Assembly (NCBI RefSeq): GCF_000764495.1
Contig: NZ_JRLB01000029.1
Span: forward strand, 15-59,552
Reading direction: 5' to 3'
Origin: Nitrincola sp. A-D6
GTDB taxonomy: Bacteria; Pseudomonadota; Gammaproteobacteria; Pseudomonadales; Balneatricaceae
DNA length: 59,538 nt
Positions 20,365 to 30,449 of the stretch are shown piece by piece. The stretch's first letter is position 1. Every line of letters starts with the position of its first letter. The position numbers were made by a program, and so were the translations under genes. Under the pieces are notes generated by a model, which was not told the origin of the DNA, made no database searches, and was given only the letters and a program-made list of their open reading frames with translations.

Positions 20365-22610
20365 AAACTCAATAGCGGTAGCGTTTCGCTCACCCAGTCG
20401 GGGAGCGCATCAGCTGGCATAGGACGGGCAATGCCATAACCCTGTGCCAACTCACACCCCAATGCCAACATTTTGCGGCAATGCGCTGGTGTTTCAACAC
20501 CCTCAGCGATGACACGCAGGTTAAAGGCCGCCGCCAGACTAAGAATACCCTGAATAATGGAAAGATCATCGGTCTCAGTGAGCATGTCACGTACAAAACT
20601 CTGATCAATTTTCAAACACTCAATCGGTAAGCGTTTAAGATAGGCCAGCGAAGAGTAACCTGTTCCAAAATCATCCAATGAAAAACTGACACCCAACCGG
20701 CGACAGTCCAACATGATCTGAGTGACCTGTTCGATATCGCTCAGTGCACTGGTTTCCAGTATCTCCAGCTCAACATCCTCTGCATTGACTCTGGGGTGAG
20801 CCGCCAAAGCAGATTGCATAAACAGGCTAAAGTTATCCAACTGTATCTGCTGAGCTGCAACGTTGATACTTAACGGACAATCAAAACCCTGTTGTTTCCA
20901 CGTTTGCATCTGCATCAATGCCGTGTTGATCACCCATTCACCCAGCTTGATACCCAGCTCATGTCCTTCTGTAACTGGCAGAAATATTCCCGGAGATAAC
21001 AGGCCCAGCTGTGGATGCTGCCAGCGAACCAAGACTTCTGCCCCCTCAAGTGTAAGGGTACGCATATTGATTTTTGGCTGATAATAGAGAACAAACTCTT
21101 CACGCTCTAAACCTTCAGCAATCGATTGTCTGGCTCGTTGCTTTTTACATATTTCATCTTCCAGTTGAATATCAAAGAACTGGAAACGGTTCTTACCTGC
21201 CTGTTTAGCCAGATACATCGCCTGATCAGCATGCCGAATTAATTGATCCGGATCCGACTCATCCAGGGGATAGAGAGTAACGCCAATACTGGCAGATACT
21301 TTTAAGCTATGCCCATCCAGGATAACTGGCGATGAAGCCGCTTCCAATAAACGTTCCATCAGCAGCTCACAATCATCCATGACATTAATATTGCCTAATA
21401 CGGCAATAAACTCATCTCCACCAATACGTGCCAGAGTGTCATCTTCACGTAAGCAGGATTGCATCGATTGCGCCAACTGTTTGAGCAACAGATCACCCAT
21501 ATTATGGCCATGGGTATCATTGATGTGTTTGAAGCCATCCAGATCCAAATAGGCTACGGCCACCAGATGATTATGACGACGGCTCATGTTCAGCATTTGG
21601 TTAAGTCGGTCAGCCAGTAAAGTACGATTGGGCAAACTCGTTAGTGCATCAAAGTGTGCCAGTTGTTTCAGTTCCTGCTGAACGGCTTTCAATGCGGTTA
21701 AATCGACATCAACACAATAAAGTTCTTTCTGACCCACTGAGGTGGTGTGCATAACATGACTGGAAAAGACTCTGAGACGAGAACCGTCCTTACGTTGCAA
21801 AGTCAGCTCGCCTGAGGGGATCTCTTCATTACCCTGTAGCCAGGATACAATCGCTGCTTTAACCTCACTGCGATCTTCTGATGGAATAATCAGATTTTCC
21901 AGTTGTTGGCCTAAAGCTTCTTCCAGTGTATAGCCATAAAGCTGCTCACTGGCTTTGTTCCATAAAAACACACGTCGGTTGGCGTCATAACCCTGTACAG
22001 CAATGGCAGGTATCTTCTCAAATATATAGCGCAATCGTGCTTCACTGGCCTTCAACATATCTGTAGCACGTTTGTGCTCCAACGCATGGGTAAAGATGTC
22101 ACCCACAATCCGTAACAGATAAATGTCATCATCCGACCAGATGCGTTTTTGATTAACCGCATCCAGACCAATAAAACCTACCAGACGGGTATTAGAAATC
22201 ATCGGGACTGATAGCATGGACTGAATAGACTGACTAACCAACAGCTCCTTATCGGCGAAAGCTTTGCCAGTAAGCTGCGCTACATCAGGGAAATTAACTA
22301 TCTGCTTGGATTTGATCAACTGAGCTGTCAAATAACGATCACTCAACGGCATATTTTGAAGTATTGCCTTTTGGGGCTTAATACCTGGTGCACACCATTC
22401 ATGGGTATTGTCTGCATGGGTTTCTTCCCATATTTGGAACAAATAGCAACGATCTGCGCGGGTAAAATCAGCAATCAACTGTAACGAGTTCTCAATTTCT
22501 GTGTCCAGGTCCTGATAGGTACACACAACCACGGCTGAAGAGATGCGGCTAATCAGATGCTCCAGCTCATAACGCTGATTCAGTAATTGAATTGCCGTAT
22601 CTTTATCCAT
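20361..22610 (-). CDS. GAF-PAS-GGDEF-EAL c-di-GMP protein
   Basis: 749 residues, cytoplasmic, no membrane segment. GAF (about 25-170), PAS (about 190-310, with FLWNKASEQLYGYTLEEALG), GGDEF (motif 397-401, with REDD as an intact RxxD inhibitory site), and EAL (about 495-740). The EAL signature reads EVLVRW (525-530), with the catalytic Glu kept; DDFGTGYSSLAYLKRLP and the later EGVETPAHC are intact, so phosphodiesterase activity is plausible. It could be bifunctional or a GTP-regulated phosphodiesterase. The input at GAF and PAS is unknown. Confidence 0.9.
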   Translation of the reverse strand: MDKDTAIQLLNQRYELEHLISRISSAVVVCTYQDLDTEIENSLQLIADFTRADRCYLFQIWEETHADNTHEWCAPGIKPQKAILQNMPLSDRYLTAQLIKSKQIVNFPDVAQLTGKAFADKELLVSQSIQSMLSVPMISNTRLVGFIGLDAVNQKRIWSDDDIYLLRIVGDIFTHALEHKRATDMLKASEARLRYIFEKIPAIAVQGYDANRRVFLWNKASEQLYGYTLEEALGQQLENLIIPSEDRSEVKAAIVSWLQGNEEIPSGELTLQRKDGSRLRVFSSHVMHTTSVGQKELYCVDVDLTALKAVQQELKQLAHFDALTSLPNRTLLADRLNQMLNMSRRHNHLVAVAYLDLDGFKHINDTHGHNMGDLLLKQLAQSMQSCLREDDTLARIGGDEFIAVLGNINVMDDCELLMERLLEAASSPVILDGHSLKVSASIGVTLYPLDESDPDQLIRHADQAMYLAKQAGKNRFQFFDIQLEDEICKKQRARQSIAEGLEREEFVLYYQPKINMRTLTLEGAEVLVRWQHPQLGLLSPGIFLPVTEGHELGIKLGEWVINTALMQMQTWKQQGFDCPLSINVAAQQIQLDNFSLFMQSALAAHPRVNAEDVELEILETSALSDIEQVTQIMLDCRRLGVSFSLDDFGTGYSSLAYLKRLPIECLKIDQSFVRDMLTETDDLSIIQGILSLAAAFNLRVIAEGVETPAHCRKMLALGCELAQGYGIARPMPADALPDWVSETLPLLSF

Positions 22611-22811
22611 TCTAATACCACTACATAGGTTCTATTTGTGTTTCAAAGTATAGTCGCTATATGTCGTTATCAAACTATACGGTTGAGAGCCAGATTAAGA
22701 TGCATAAATTGCCCTGATGACAAGATCGGCAACACAAAGTCTATGCACTAGGGTATTCTGATAATCTGTGTATGAAAACTCATCGGGAGCCTAAAGGGAC
22801 AAGCGTAGTTT

Positions 22812-23696
22812 ATGAAGGATCAAAAAAAAGCCGTGTTTTTTGCCCTGGGTGCTGTGGCCTGCTGGTCAACTGTTGCAAGTGCTTTTAAGTTGTCTCTCAA
22901 CTATTTTTCACCGGCGCAATTACTGCTTATAGCAACCCTTACCTCTGTATTGCTAATGCTGGGTATCCTCTCATTTCAGGGCAAACTGAAATACTTACTG
23001 CCCACTTTCGGCAAGCGCCCGTACTTTTTTTTACTGGCCGGTTTTATGAACCCGGCGCTCTATTATCTGGTGTTGTTCCAGGCCTACGACCGTCTTCCGG
23101 CTCAACAGGCACAAACCCTCAACTACACTTGGGCTATCACCCTAACGCTACTGGCGGTGCCTTTTCTGGGCCAACGTATCCGCCGTCAGGATTGGCTGGC
23201 CATCATACTGGGTTATTTCGGTGCACTGGTTATAGCGACCAAGGGGGATTTACTAAGCCTGAATTTCGATGATCCAACAGGTGTCGCACTGGCTTTACTA
23301 TCTACTGTGATATGGGCTGGCTACTGGATACTGAACACCCGCAACTCATCCGATCCAATTATTTCTCTGGCGTTAAGTTTTATACTGGCTTTTCCAATGA
23401 TTCTGCTCGCCACCGCCATCTGGTCTGATTTTCAGATGACTGCATGGCAAGGCTGGCTGGGCGCCATCTATGTGGGCATTTTTGAGATGGGTATTGCCTT
23501 TGTCATGTGGTTGATGGCAATGCGCTATGCTGAAAACACCGCCAGAATATCCAACCTGATCTTTATTTCCCCCTTTGCTTCTCTGATTTTTCTGCGCTTT
23601 CTGGTGGGCGAACAGATCTATGCTGCAACGCTGGTTGGTCTGGTGATGATAGTGATTGCATTACTGATTCAACAGATCAAAAAATCAACACCTTGA
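22812..23696 (+). CDS. DMT-superfamily EamA transporter
   Basis: 294 residues with about ten hydrophobic segments in two EamA halves. The start reads FFALGAVACWSTVASAFKLSL and the end of the first half QTLNYTWAITLTLLAVPFLGQR, both typical of drug/metabolite exporters. The C-terminal half has AMRYAENTARISNLIFISPF. Inner-membrane efflux or uptake of a small metabolite; the substrate cannot be told. It is followed by a 150-base gap before the photolyase gene. Confidence 0.85.
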   Translation: MKDQKKAVFFALGAVACWSTVASAFKLSLNYFSPAQLLLIATLTSVLLMLGILSFQGKLKYLLPTFGKRPYFFLLAGFMNPALYYLVLFQAYDRLPAQQAQTLNYTWAITLTLLAVPFLGQRIRRQDWLAIILGYFGALVIATKGDLLSLNFDDPTGVALALLSTVIWAGYWILNTRNSSDPIISLALSFILAFPMILLATAIWSDFQMTAWQGWLGAIYVGIFEMGIAFVMWLMAMRYAENTARISNLIFISPFASLIFLRFLVGEQIYAATLVGLVMIVIALLIQQIKKSTP

Positions 23697-23771
23697 ATTA
23701 TCAGATAAAATCGAACTTATATGCGGTTATTAACCAAGACTGCAGCTGTTTTTTACACATTATAAACAGAG

Positions 23772-23780
23772 TTATCCACA
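23772..23780 (+). promoter_or_regulatory. Isolated consensus DnaA box
   Basis: A perfect TTATCCACA lies in the gap upstream of the photolyase gene, about 4.3 kb from the main DnaA box cluster. It could bind DnaA as a transcriptional switch or titration site, or be chance. Confidence 0.4.
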
Positions 23781-23846
23781 GATTTTTTGATCTAAGTACT
23801 GTTGAAAGCCGTAATTCAGTCTTAACTCTTAAACATCGATGTGACT

Positions 23847-25370
23847 ATGAAAGAACTGCGACTGATTCTGGGTGATCAATTAAATGCGGCACATAGCTGG
23901 TATAAACACCAGGATGATCAGGTCATTTTCCTTATTGCTGAATTGGCGCAGGAAACCCATTATGTTGTCCATCATGTGCAGAAGATCACCGGCTTTTTTG
24001 CCGCTATGCAGCAGTTTGCCCAGGCTTTACAACTGGCGGGCCATCAGGTTGACTACCTGACCCTGGATGATACAGCCCAATTCAAGGATCTGCCCGAGCT
24101 ACTTAGCAATCGTATAGCCCTGCATGCTATTACCCAGTTTAGTTATCAAGCGCCTGATGAATACCGCTTGGATCAACAACTGAGTCGCTTTACAGAGTCA
24201 TTAAACATTCCAGCTACAATGGTTGATACAGAGCATTTTTTAACCTCGAGAGATGCCTGGAACAGCTTACCGCACAGCCGCATGGAGTTTTTTTACCGGC
24301 ATTTACGTAAGACCTATAATGTTTTAATGGATAGTGAAGGAAAACCCCTGGGAGGACGCTGGAACTTCGATAGCGAAAACCGTAATCGATTACCGGACAA
24401 GACCAACATACCTGAGCCCTTGCTATTCAGTGAAGATGTATCTGCTATCCATGCACGATTGCAACGCCACCGGGTTAAAACGCTGGGAAGCCTGGACCCG
24501 CATAACTTTATCTGGCCAATTAACCGCCAACAGGCGCGTCAGCTATTGCAGCATTTTTTACACCAGTGTTTAAGCCACTTCGGTCAGTACCAGGATGCCA
24601 TGACCGAACGGGGCTGGAGCCTGTTTCACAGTCGACTGTCATTTTGCCTGAATACAAAAATGCTGCATCCGATGGAAGTTATTCGTGCCGCTGAAAACTA
24701 CTGGCAAACACACCAGTCAGATATATCACTGGCACAAATAGAGGGTTTTATTCGCCAAATACTGGGCTGGCGGGAATATGTACGAGCACTCTATTGGGCG
24801 CACATGCCTGATTATGCCAACAACAACTATTTATCAGCCGAACGGGACCTGCCTGATTTTTACTGGACAGGACAAACACACATGCGATGCATGGCCCATA
24901 GTATTACCCAGTCACTTGAACAAGCCTATGCACACCATATCCAACGCTTGATGGTCACTGGCAATTTTGCCCTGCTCGCCGGGCTCCATCCCGATGCCGT
25001 TGATCACTGGTACCTGGGCATCTATATGGATGCTATAGAGTGGGTTGAAATGCCCAATACCCGGGGAATGAGCTTGTTTGCCGATGCGGGCCTGATTGCC
25101 AGTAAACCCTATGCCGCTTCAGGTAACTATCTGAATAAAATGAGCCACTACTGTAAAAACTGCCACTATGATGTGAAACGTCGATCAGGATCGGGCAGTT
25201 GTCCATTCAACAGTCTTTATTGGCATTTTATCCATACACATGCCGATAAATTCAGCACCAACCCTCGTATGACTATGGTGTACCGAAACTGGCAAAAATT
25301 TAGTCAGGAAGAACAGCAATCTATTCTTATTACAGCCGAGAATAACCTGGAAAACATACACAAACTCTAA
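23847..25370 (+). CDS. Iron-sulfur (6-4) photolyase/cryptochrome (FeS-BCP, PhrB-like)
   Basis: 508 residues from the ATG at 23847 (a GTG two codons earlier is the alternative). Light-driven repair of (6-4) pyrimidine dimers is the known role of the family. N-terminal antenna domain (LRLILGDQLNAAHSWY), then the all-helical FAD domain (GFIRQILGWREYVRALYW; TGNFALLAGLHPD). Four cysteines at 348, 436, 439 and 452 (CKNC, then GSCPF) match the [4Fe-4S] ligands of bacterial PhrB-type enzymes. Members usually also bind a ribolumazine antenna. The nearest regulatory sequence seen is a lone DnaA box. Confidence 0.9.
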   Translation: MKELRLILGDQLNAAHSWYKHQDDQVIFLIAELAQETHYVVHHVQKITGFFAAMQQFAQALQLAGHQVDYLTLDDTAQFKDLPELLSNRIALHAITQFSYQAPDEYRLDQQLSRFTESLNIPATMVDTEHFLTSRDAWNSLPHSRMEFFYRHLRKTYNVLMDSEGKPLGGRWNFDSENRNRLPDKTNIPEPLLFSEDVSAIHARLQRHRVKTLGSLDPHNFIWPINRQQARQLLQHFLHQCLSHFGQYQDAMTERGWSLFHSRLSFCLNTKMLHPMEVIRAAENYWQTHQSDISLAQIEGFIRQILGWREYVRALYWAHMPDYANNNYLSAERDLPDFYWTGQTHMRCMAHSITQSLEQAYAHHIQRLMVTGNFALLAGLHPDAVDHWYLGIYMDAIEWVEMPNTRGMSLFADAGLIASKPYAASGNYLNKMSHYCKNCHYDVKRRSGSGSCPFNSLYWHFIHTHADKFSTNPRMTMVYRNWQKFSQEEQQSILITAENNLENIHKL

Positions 25371-25474
25371 TAAATCCAGTCGTGCCGTCTGATAATTTGG
25401 CCTATACTTTTGGCTTAGTTTATTAACCATATTTATGTCGGCTTTTAACAGCCTAATCGTGTCAAGGATGTGCC

Positions 25475-26800
25475 ATGAGTCATGTATTGCATCGCAGCTT
25501 GCTTCAGAATTACCCCACCGCTGTAAAAGGAGATGGGGTCTACATTATTGATGCTGACAATAAACGTTACCTCGATGCCTGTGGCGGTGCCGCTGTCTCC
25601 TGCCTGGGTCACAGTGATGCAAGTGTGATAGAAGCAATAAAAAAACAGGTGGATTCTATCGCCTATGCGCACAGTTCTTTCTTCACCACGGAACCCATGG
25701 AGCAGTTGGCTGATTTTCTCGCTGAACGTGCACCCGGCTCACTCAATTCAGTGTATTTTGTTTCAGGCGGTTCAGAAGCAGTAGAGTCTGCACTGAAACT
25801 GGCGCGTCAGTATTATGTGGAAAAAGGCAACCTCAGCGTAAACACATTATTGCCCGACGCCAGAGTTACCATGGCAATACTCTGGGCGCCCTGGCCACCG
25901 GTGGTAACCTCTGGCGACGCCAGCAATTTGAACCCCTGTTGATTAATATCCATCACCTGAGCCCTTGTTATGCCTATCGCGAACAACTGAGTGACGAAAC
26001 TGAAGCGAATTTTGCCCTACGCTTAGCCAACGAGTTGGAGCAGAAAATCGCTGAACTGGGTGGCGAAAACATTATGGCCTTTATTGCTGAACCCGTTGTC
26101 GGCGCAACAATGGGTGCGGTGCCAGCCGTTACTGATTACTTTAAACGCATGCGCGAAATCTGCAGCCGCCATGGGATTTTACTCATTGCTGATGAAGTGA
26201 TGTGTGGTATGGGTCGCACCGGGGCTTTATTTGCCAGTGCTCAGGAAGGGATTGAACCTGATCTTATCTGTATTGCCAAAGGCTGGGTGCCGGTTATCAG
26301 CCTATCGGTGCCACCCTGGTGAGTGAAGACATCATTTCTACATTACGTAATGGCAGCGGATTTTTTCAGCATGGTCATACCTATATAGGTCATGCAACAG
26401 CCTGTGCCGCTGCTTGGCGGTTCAACAGCGAATTGAATCTGATCAACTACTTGAAAATGTAACCCTGATGGGTGAAAAACTTCATCAAGCCCTTGTACAA
26501 GCACTGGGTGATCACCCGAACATTGGCGATATTCGGGGACGCGGACTATTTCGTGGGATTGAACTGGTCAAAAACCGAGATACCAAGGAACCCTTTGATG
26601 CATCACTGAAACTGCATGCTAAAATCAAGGCCGAAGCCATGCAGCAGGGCTTGATGTGCTACCCCATGGGCGGAACCATCAATGGAAAAGATGGCGACCA
26701 TATACTGCTGGCGCCAGCGTTTATTATTACCGAAGCACACATCACTGAAATAGTCGATAAACTGAGCCGATCTATCGATCAGGTAATGAAACAGGTTTAA
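25475..26800 (+). CDS. Class III aminotransferase, three apparent frameshifts
   Basis: About 442 residues after repair. The N-terminal third has [21 protein letters not shown] and [20 protein letters not shown]; the middle has [15 protein letters not shown] and [15 protein letters not shown]; the end has [14 protein letters not shown]. The PLP lysine is in CIAKG. Frames switch near 25830, 26284 and 26413, each explained by one missing base, and every bridged frame reads well ([44 protein letters not shown]). The substrate is unknown. The next gene, a carboxymuconolactone decarboxylase-like protein, follows 9 bases later and is probably co-transcribed. Confidence 0.8.
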
Positions 26801-26809
26801 GGAAAAACG

Positions 26810-27367
26810 ATGCAATCACGCTTGACAGAACTAACACCCGAAAATACCACTACTGAGCAGCAACGTGTGCTCGACTCTATTCTGAATGGGCCCAGAGGCA
26901 ATCTGGATGGCCCCTTTTTGGCTTGGGTACACAGTCCGGAGCTGGCTGATCACGCCCAGAAACTGGGTGCTTACTGCCGTTACCATAGCCGTATTCCATT
27001 AAGACTGAGTGAATTGGCTATTTTGACAACGGCGGCCTGCTGGCAATCTCAGGCAGAATGGCAGATACACGAACCTATTGCCCATCAGGCCGGTATAAGT
27101 TCTCAAATATCTGAAGCCATACGTACAGATAAAGAGCCTGTGTTTGCAGATGCGCAAGAGCAATTAGTGTATCAAATCACTCGAACTCTCTATAAAAGCA
27201 AACGTATTTCCGATTCTCTCTACCAGCAGGCCGTTGCTATTTTAGGTGAAGCTGCTTTGGTCGACCTGATCGGTATTCTTGGCTACTACAGCCTGGTGGC
27301 AATGACGCTGAATGTTTTCGAAGTACAGCGTGAAACTGATCAACCACTGCCCTTTGTACAACCCTGA
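26810..27367 (+). CDS. Carboxymuconolactone decarboxylase-like protein
   Basis: 185 residues of the CMD/AhpD-like fold (LGAYCRYHSRIPLRLSELAIL; EWQIHEPIAHQAG). The CxxC of the peroxidase-type AhpD members is absent, so a thiol peroxidase role is unlikely; the EW..HE block is as in the many uncharacterised CMD proteins. It sits just after a class III aminotransferase, which hints at a joint catabolic or detoxifying pathway (inference). A good terminator follows. Confidence 0.8.
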   Translation: MQSRLTELTPENTTTEQQRVLDSILNGPRGNLDGPFLAWVHSPELADHAQKLGAYCRYHSRIPLRLSELAILTTAACWQSQAEWQIHEPIAHQAGISSQISEAIRTDKEPVFADAQEQLVYQITRTLYKSKRISDSLYQQAVAILGEAALVDLIGILGYYSLVAMTLNVFEVQRETDQPLPFVQP

Positions 27368-27394
27368 TATAAGCAGATACACAGCTAATAGTCA

Positions 27395-27427
27395 GCACCC
27401 TGAATACACAGGTTCAGGGTGCTTTTT
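27395..27427 (+). terminator. Rho-independent terminator after the CMD gene
   Basis: Perfect 10-bp stem GCACCCTGAA (27395-27404) and TTCAGGGTGC (27413-27422), 8-base loop, then TTTTT at 27423-27427. It lies between two convergent genes. Confidence 0.85.
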
Positions 27428-27428
27428 A

Positions 27429-27980
27429 CTAACGGATCATCGGATCTGTCAAAACCCCTTCATCCAGGTCTTCTGAACGACGCGGTGAATGGCCTTGCTG
27501 CATTGGATCTGTGCGTATATTTTCCAGCATACGATCACCACTTACAGCCACTGAACGTATCTGAATCCGAACACTTTGTGACTCACCCTCATCAAACAGC
27601 AGATTCATACTGAAGCGACTGCCGGCACGCAACCTTGAATTGATACCTTCCAGCAACAGATAAAGGTTGGTGTTATCCATATTAACCGGCACGCCACTGG
27701 GTAAAACTACATCACTGATATCCGTGATCTGAGCAGTGCCTTCAACATTTACCATACTTTGAATCACAACCTTATCCGCAATATCAGTAGTTACAGATAG
27801 CAACTTACGCTCTTTATTGGATAAGTTAGTAATTGTCATATAGACCGGAGCACGATCCAGTTCAGGAACAGCAAAATAGGGACTCCAGGCACTGTCTACA
27901 TATATTTTTTCAGCTATTGCCTGAGCAGAAAAACTCAGACTGACCAGTAATATGGCCAAAAAACGATAAATACCCATCAT
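27429..27980 (-). CDS. Secreted PCuAC-like protein lacking the copper motif
   Basis: 183 residues with a signal peptide (MMGIYRFLAILLVSLSFSAQAIA). The mature part resembles the PCuAC copper-chaperone fold: AWSPYFAVPELDRAPVYMTITNLS, then VVLPSGVPVNMDNTNLYLLLEGI and the closing LRAGSRFSMNLLFDEG. In true PCuAC the His/Met ligands lie where this protein has VVIQSMV and NTNLYLLL, so the usual copper site is missing. The C-terminal tail of about 40 residues is extra and charged. Function unknown; family placement is by pattern only. It borders the putative origin, where E. coli has mioC and many relatives have mnmE. Confidence 0.6.
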   Translation of the reverse strand: MMGIYRFLAILLVSLSFSAQAIAEKIYVDSAWSPYFAVPELDRAPVYMTITNLSNKERKLLSVTTDIADKVVIQSMVNVEGTAQITDISDVVLPSGVPVNMDNTNLYLLLEGINSRLRAGSRFSMNLLFDEGESQSVRIQIRSVAVSGDRMLENIRTDPMQQGHSPRRSEDLDEGVLTDPMIR

Positions 27981-28547
27981 TTTACCCTCCTTATCAGTTA
28001 GGGATAACCCCTACTAGGCATCAAGTGTAACCTAGTTTTCCACCGATCCCAAACCTATTTTAATCCCTTGTTTTTAGTGTATATGTGGATAAAACCACAG
28101 TTTAACCACAGGTTATTAGCATTATTACCACCAGTACAGTGATAAAAAATACTTATCCACTTTTAGCTGTGTGTAATATGTATAATTAACCCGTAACAAC
28201 CTTGGCATAAAACTGTGTATAACTTCACCTGTGGATAAGCAGCTTGTTTATTCACAGGCCCTCAACATCTGCAACACACCCAAAACAGCCCTGAAGTAAC
28301 AGAGTTAACCATAGTCTAATATCATGTAATATATAGAATTTATGTATTTTTACACAGAAAAATGGCTAGCTTACTATAAACACAACAATAAGCTTTTCTT
28401 CTTAAAAGACTTTATTTTATTAATATCAAAACACTTAATAGCATTGGTTATTTTTTGACCATTTCTTATCGGCGTTCAGAAGGCTATACTTAGCGCCCTG
28501 AAATAACCGCCTGCCTACCAGGCTCAAATTTTTAACGGTGATAACAC
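27981..28547. other. Putative chromosomal replication origin (oriC)
   Basis: A 567-base non-coding gap upstream of mnmG. DnaA boxes matching TTATNCACA: 28084-28092 (minus, TTATCCACA), 28214-28222 (minus, TTATACACA), 28230-28238 (minus, TTATCCACA), 28248-28256 (plus, TTATTCACA). Weaker ones: 28102-28110 (TTAACCACA), 28153-28161 (TTATCCACT) and 28168-28176. Next to them, 28310-28460 is very AT-rich and suits the unwinding element. Location between a small gene and mnmG matches the E. coli/Vibrio type of origin, and parAB follows 3 kb away. Near 28485-28490 a TATACT may be the -10 of mnmG. Confidence 0.82.
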
Positions 28548-30449
28548 ATGCTGGATTACCCGGATCACTTTGATGTCATTGTCATAGGTGGTGGCCATGC
28601 CGGTACTGAAGCGGCTCTGGCCTCGGCACGTATGGGCGTAAAAACACTACTGCTGACCCATAACATCGAAACCCTGGGGCAGATGTCCTGTAACCCCGCA
28701 ATTGGGGGAATAGGAAAAAGTCATTTGGTCAAAGAGATCGATGCTTTGGATGGTGCCATGGCGCGTGCCACGGACTTAGGTGGTATTCAGTTTCGTACAT
28801 TGAATGCACGCAAAGGACCCGCTGTGCGTGCTACACGTGCCCAGGCTGACCGTATTCTTTACAAAGCCGCCATTCGTCATATTCTGGAAAATCAGCCCAA
28901 CCTGCAGATTTTTCAGCAAGCCGCCGATGATCTGATCATGCAAGGTGACAGGATTGCCGGTGTAATCACTCAAAGCGGCATACGTTTTCAGGCAAAAACG
29001 GTGGTATTAACCGCAGGTACATTTCTTGGTGGTGTGATCCATATCGGTCTGGAAAACTATCAAGGGGGCCGCGCTGGTGATCCTCCCGCTGTTGCTCTGG
29101 CACGTCGTTTACGTGAAATGCCGTTTCGGGTTGAACGCTTAAAAACCGGAACCCCACCGCGTATTGATGCGCGTAGTGTCGATTTTTCAGTGATGCAGGA
29201 ACAACCGGGTGATACCCCTACCCCGGTTATGTCGTATATGGGTAACCTGGCAGACCATCCGCAACAGGTAAGTTGTTATATCACCCATACCAATGCACAA
29301 ACACATGAAATCATTCGTGGTGGATTAGATCGTTCACCTATGTACAGTGGTGTGATTGAAGGGATTGGCCCGAGGTACTGCCCTTCGATTGAAGATAAAA
29401 TTCACCGCTTTGCCGATAAGGATCAGCATCAGATTTTTGTTGAACCGGAAGGCCTGACAACACATGAACTCTACCCCAATGGTATATCCACCAGCTTACC
29501 CTTTGATGTGCAACTGAATCTGGTACGTTCGATCAAGGGCTTTGAAAACGCGCACATCACCCGCCCCGGCTATGCCATAGAGTATGATTATTTTAATCCT
29601 CAGGATCTTAAGCACACCCTGGAAACCCGTTTTATATCCGGGCTGTATTTTGCCGGTCAGATCAATGGTACAACCGGGTATGAAGAAGCGGGTGCTCAAG
29701 GATTGTTGGCAGGGATGAATGCCGCGCTGCAAGTTCAGGAAAAAGCCCAGTGGTATCCTCGTCGCGATGAAGCCTATATCGGGGTGTTGGTCGATGATCT
29801 GATTACCCACGGTACCTCAGAACCCTATCGCATGTTTACCAGTCGTGCCGAGTATCGCCTGGTATTACGTGAAGATAATGCTGATATGCGTCTGACTGAA
29901 AAAGGTCGAGAGTTGGGATTGGTGTCTGATGAGCGTTGGCAGGCCTTTGAGCGCAAACGTGAAGCGGTTGAACAGGAAAAGCAGCGTCTTGAAACCACGT
30001 ATATTCAGCCTAATTCACCTGAATCGGCTAAGTTGGCTGAAAAACTGACTACCCCTCTTAGCCGTGAATACAGTCTGGCTGATCTGATCCGTCGTCCAGA
30101 GTTAGGCTATGCCGATCTGTGTGAACTGCATGGTGAAGGTGTGGAAGATCCCGCCGTGGCTGAACAGGTGGAAGTGGCCTTTAAGTATGCCGGTTACATT
30201 GAGCGTCAGCGCAGTGAAATAGAGCAGATGCGCAAACAAGAGGATACGCCACTACCCGCTGATCTGGATTATTCACAAGTCGGAGGCTTATCCAATGAGC
30301 TACGCAGTAAACTGGAAGCGGTTAAACCGGTGAGTATTGCCCAGGTATCCCGCATTCAGGGGATGACCCCGGCTGCCGTCTCTCTGCTGCTGGTACATTT
30401 GAAAAAACGTCAGATGGCGGCAAAACAGGCTCGGACTGCAGCGCTATGA
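28548..30449 (+). CDS. mnmG: tRNA uridine-5-carboxymethylaminomethyl modification enzyme MnmG (GidA)
   Basis: 633 residues, full length. With MnmE it installs carboxymethylaminomethyl at the wobble U34 of certain tRNAs, using FAD, NADH and methylene-tetrahydrofolate. FAD fold [21 protein letters not shown]; family blocks [47 protein letters not shown]. The C-terminal helical domain is intact. Its stop overlaps the rsmG start (ATGA at 30446-30449), showing coupling. Confidence 0.98.
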   Translation: MLDYPDHFDVIVIGGGHAGTEAALASARMGVKTLLLTHNIETLGQMSCNPAIGGIGKSHLVKEIDALDGAMARATDLGGIQFRTLNARKGPAVRATRAQADRILYKAAIRHILENQPNLQIFQQAADDLIMQGDRIAGVITQSGIRFQAKTVVLTAGTFLGGVIHIGLENYQGGRAGDPPAVALARRLREMPFRVERLKTGTPPRIDARSVDFSVMQEQPGDTPTPVMSYMGNLADHPQQVSCYITHTNAQTHEIIRGGLDRSPMYSGVIEGIGPRYCPSIEDKIHRFADKDQHQIFVEPEGLTTHELYPNGISTSLPFDVQLNLVRSIKGFENAHITRPGYAIEYDYFNPQDLKHTLETRFISGLYFAGQINGTTGYEEAGAQGLLAGMNAALQVQEKAQWYPRRDEAYIGVLVDDLITHGTSEPYRMFTSRAEYRLVLREDNADMRLTEKGRELGLVSDERWQAFERKREAVEQEKQRLETTYIQPNSPESAKLAEKLTTPLSREYSLADLIRRPELGYADLCELHGEGVEDPAVAEQVEVAFKYAGYIERQRSEIEQMRKQEDTPLPADLDYSQVGGLSNELRSKLEAVKPVSIAQVSRIQGMTPAAVSLLLVHLKKRQMAAKQARTAAL

